This document shows, piece after piece, positions 62,771 to 64,000 of a DNA stretch of 64,000 nt. This DNA is from Natrialba swarupiae (GTDB lineage Archaea > Halobacteriota > Halobacteria > Halobacteriales > Natrialbaceae): the NCBI RefSeq assembly GCF_008245225.1, contig NZ_VTAW01000014.1, forward strand, positions 51,856 to 115,855. The letters are read 5' to 3'. The translations under genes and the position numbers were made by a program. Each line of letters starts with the position of its first letter. The stretch's first letter is position 1. Under the pieces are notes generated by a model. That model was not told where the DNA came from. It worked only from the letters and a program-made list of their open reading frames with translations, and ran no database searches.

Positions 62771-62781
62771 GACTAGGGACG

Positions 62782-63045
62782 ATGCAGGTGCAGCCGAGGG
62801 AGACCGGCGACAGAAGGATACTCCATGCAGGCAAGTCAACCATTATCGAAGCAGTCGCAGAGTACCATGGCGTTCGGAAGAGCCGGGCGGTCGAACTGCT
62901 GCTCCGGGAGGGCGTCCAAGCACGGGAGATGCGCTTCCGGTTCGAACAGTTGGACGCGAAGCTTGACGTCCTCAGCGAGAGCCTTGGTGGACAGCCCCTC
63001 GCGGAGGACGCCGGTGAGGAAGACGGCTGGACAGCAGGCGGATGA
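62782..63045 (+). CDS. Small RHH-like protein with coiled-coil tail
   Basis: An 87-residue protein. Residues about 12-45 (RILHAGKSTIIEAVAEYHGV, then RKSRAVELLLREGVQ) show a strand-helix-helix pattern compatible with a ribbon-helix-helix DNA binder. A coiled coil follows (MRFRFEQLDAKLDVLSESLG) and an acidic C-terminus. The ATG at 62782 is used; there is no nearby TATA box I am sure of. It is the only convincing protein gene next to the repeat arrays at 60165-60913 and could be the protein that binds them, which is inference. Confidence 0.6.
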   Translation: MQVQPRETGDRRILHAGKSTIIEAVAEYHGVRKSRAVELLLREGVQAREMRFRFEQLDAKLDVLSESLGGQPLAEDAGEEDGWTAGG

Positions 63046-63459
63046 GTGACTGGTTCTGATCCTGTCGAGTCGGAGAACACCCAGAAAGCCCTTAGGCCGC
63101 TCGCGGGCGCTCAGCAGGATATCTTCCAGTAGGATGATAGGGCCTGCTGAGACGACCACGGTAAACGCGAGCGGCCCTCGCCCTTTCAGTCCACCAGGAG
63201 GATCGCTAGTCCGGGACGCTACAGAGGTCACGAACCGAACGGCGACGATAGAAGTTTCTGTTTCTCGGTTGGACCGAAGGGCGAATACCAAGACGAGCAC
63301 CACCAACAACAGTGGGCTTGTTTCGGTCGTTGATCGTGCCAGTGATTTTCTTACTGGACCAGCTGTTGAGTTGCTGGCAAAGAATTCTTGTCAACACTAC
63401 ATACAAAAGAAAGGTACGAAAGTGCAATCAAACTCAAACATAGACTGAGTATAATACAG
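63046..63459. other. Intergenic region, no gene called
   Basis: A 104-codon frame at 63134-63448 exists but is low in secondary-structure pattern and unlike the neighbours. GC content falls from about 63300 rightward, towards the AT-richer gene at 63460. Nothing else is recognised. Confidence 0.4.
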
Positions 63460-63948
63460 ATGAGCAATACAAAACCAGCCAAGGAAATCTACGAGTGGAT
63501 CAACGAAAAAACAGACGTTGAAATCCTCTCTCACTCAAAGTACGATAATATACCTACACCAAACTATACATTCAACGGTAAAGGACGGGGAGCTGACTTA
63601 ATTATCCGTGCTAGTCAGTATAATTACGCAATTATTACGAAGGATAACTCATCATCGGATACCGTTCATGATGGTGCAACACATCTTGCAAGGTACTGGC
63701 AGGACTACCACAATTCTGCAGTTAAATATGTTCATGAGGACGATCACATTGAGATAGATGTTTTTCTATTAGCTACTCAAGATAGTGAGAATGGGCATTT
63801 GTTCAAAAGCAACCGTGAAAAGAAACTTGAGCGCAAATCAAACCATGTTGAAGTGACTGCAGGTGGGGAGCCTCCGTTGTCATCCACTCGATCGACCACT
63901 ATATTCCGGGTTTTGTATCGTTTTACCCTGTTTCACGTTCAATCTTAG
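63460..63948 (+). CDS. AT-rich hypothetical protein, possible nuclease fold, C-terminus doubtful
   Basis: A 162-residue protein from MSNTKPAKEIYEWINEKTDV (ATG 63460). The core has RGADLIIRASQYNYAIITKD, an Asp-strand-Lys arrangement like PD-(D/E)xK nucleases, and IEIDVFLLATQDSEN. The catalytic set is not complete enough to be sure. The last about 25 residues (STRSTTIFRVLYRFTLFHVQ) are basic and hydrophobic, as if read out of frame, so the gene may be truncated. Base composition is AT-richer than the rest of the window, a sign of recent transfer. Confidence 0.55.
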   Translation: MSNTKPAKEIYEWINEKTDVEILSHSKYDNIPTPNYTFNGKGRGADLIIRASQYNYAIITKDNSSSDTVHDGATHLARYWQDYHNSAVKYVHEDDHIEIDVFLLATQDSENGHLFKSNREKKLERKSNHVEVTAGGEPPLSSTRSTTIFRVLYRFTLFHVQS

Positions 63949-64000
63949 TTCGCCAGAGGGGAGCAGATCCCCGTCAGACTCCACCCTTCTCGGCTGAACT

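Noticed and set aside
62017..62772. 251-codon + strand frame
   Set aside because: Runs through G-rich simple sequence and overlaps another equally open frame (62045-62569). No recognisable fold or start signal.
63134..63448. 104-codon frame before the last gene
   Set aside because: No structural pattern, and it ends in the AT-rich promoter region of the following gene. Probably chance.

Overview
The window reads as part of a large extrachromosomal replicon (plasmid or megaplasmid) of a halophilic archaeon. Evidence: very acidic proteins, leaderless TATA-type promoters, HalOD1 domains, a halocyanin-like copper protein, a Bat-type regulator, proteins with C-terminal tails of the PGF-CTERM type, IS200/IS605-like and IS4-like elements, and a replication and partition module (Orc1/Cdc6 plus ParA). 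No rRNA, tRNA or core housekeeping genes were seen. I do not assign a species.

Layout. 0-2.3 kb: chemotaxis transducer cut by the window edge and a frameshifted DNA polymerase B remnant. 2.3-4.75 kb: replication origin, with orc1/cdc6 flanked by origin recognition boxes, including a 41-bp tandem triplet downstream. 4.8-10.2 kb: small conserved protein, an HTH regulator coupled to a truncated nucleotidyltransferase (AbiE/MNT-like pair), a HalOD1 protein, and a DUF262/DUF1524 (GmrSD-type) restriction protein preceded by a gene with an in-frame stop. 10.2-11.9 kb: partition locus of 9-bp iterons in a 136-bp tandem duplication, parA and a small partner gene that carries the same iteron inside its coding sequence. 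11.9-12.5 kb: IS200/IS605-like remnant with stacked hairpins. 12.5-23.1 kb: a 3540-residue GLUG-repeat surface protein. 23.4-27.7 kb: Bat-type response regulator and a 7TM histidine kinase, convergent. 27.9-29.4 kb: tnpB element with a hidden 41-aa ORF overlapping tnpB.

29.5-39.5 kb looks like a redox and sensory block: five-domain cupredoxin, small membrane protein with winged-helix partner, two histidine kinases, an ethylbenzene-dehydrogenase-type heme protein and a transducer with a NIT/PilJ-like sensor. Four intergenic sites here share arrays of TCC(A/G)AA-type half sites at an exact 11-bp pitch, which suggests one regulator and one regulon. 39.5-44.2 kb: IS4-type transposase, lipoprotein and tyrosine recombinase. 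44.4-48.4 kb: helicase plus exonuclease pair resembling MrfA/MrfB. 48.5-58.4 kb: small regulators, two HNH proteins, two large convergent histidine kinases and a restriction-like gene split by an amber codon.

58.5-64 kb is the least explained part: an RNA-polymerase-epsilon-like protein, two small plasmid genes, an eleven-unit array of 11-bp repeats, an array of about 25-bp motifs spaced alternately 47 and 68 bp (115-bp higher-order repeat), about 1.8 kb of extremely T-poor and then G-rich low-complexity DNA, a small RHH-like gene and an AT-richer possible nuclease gene. The two arrays together with the RHH-like gene are my best candidate for an undescribed maintenance or segregation locus.
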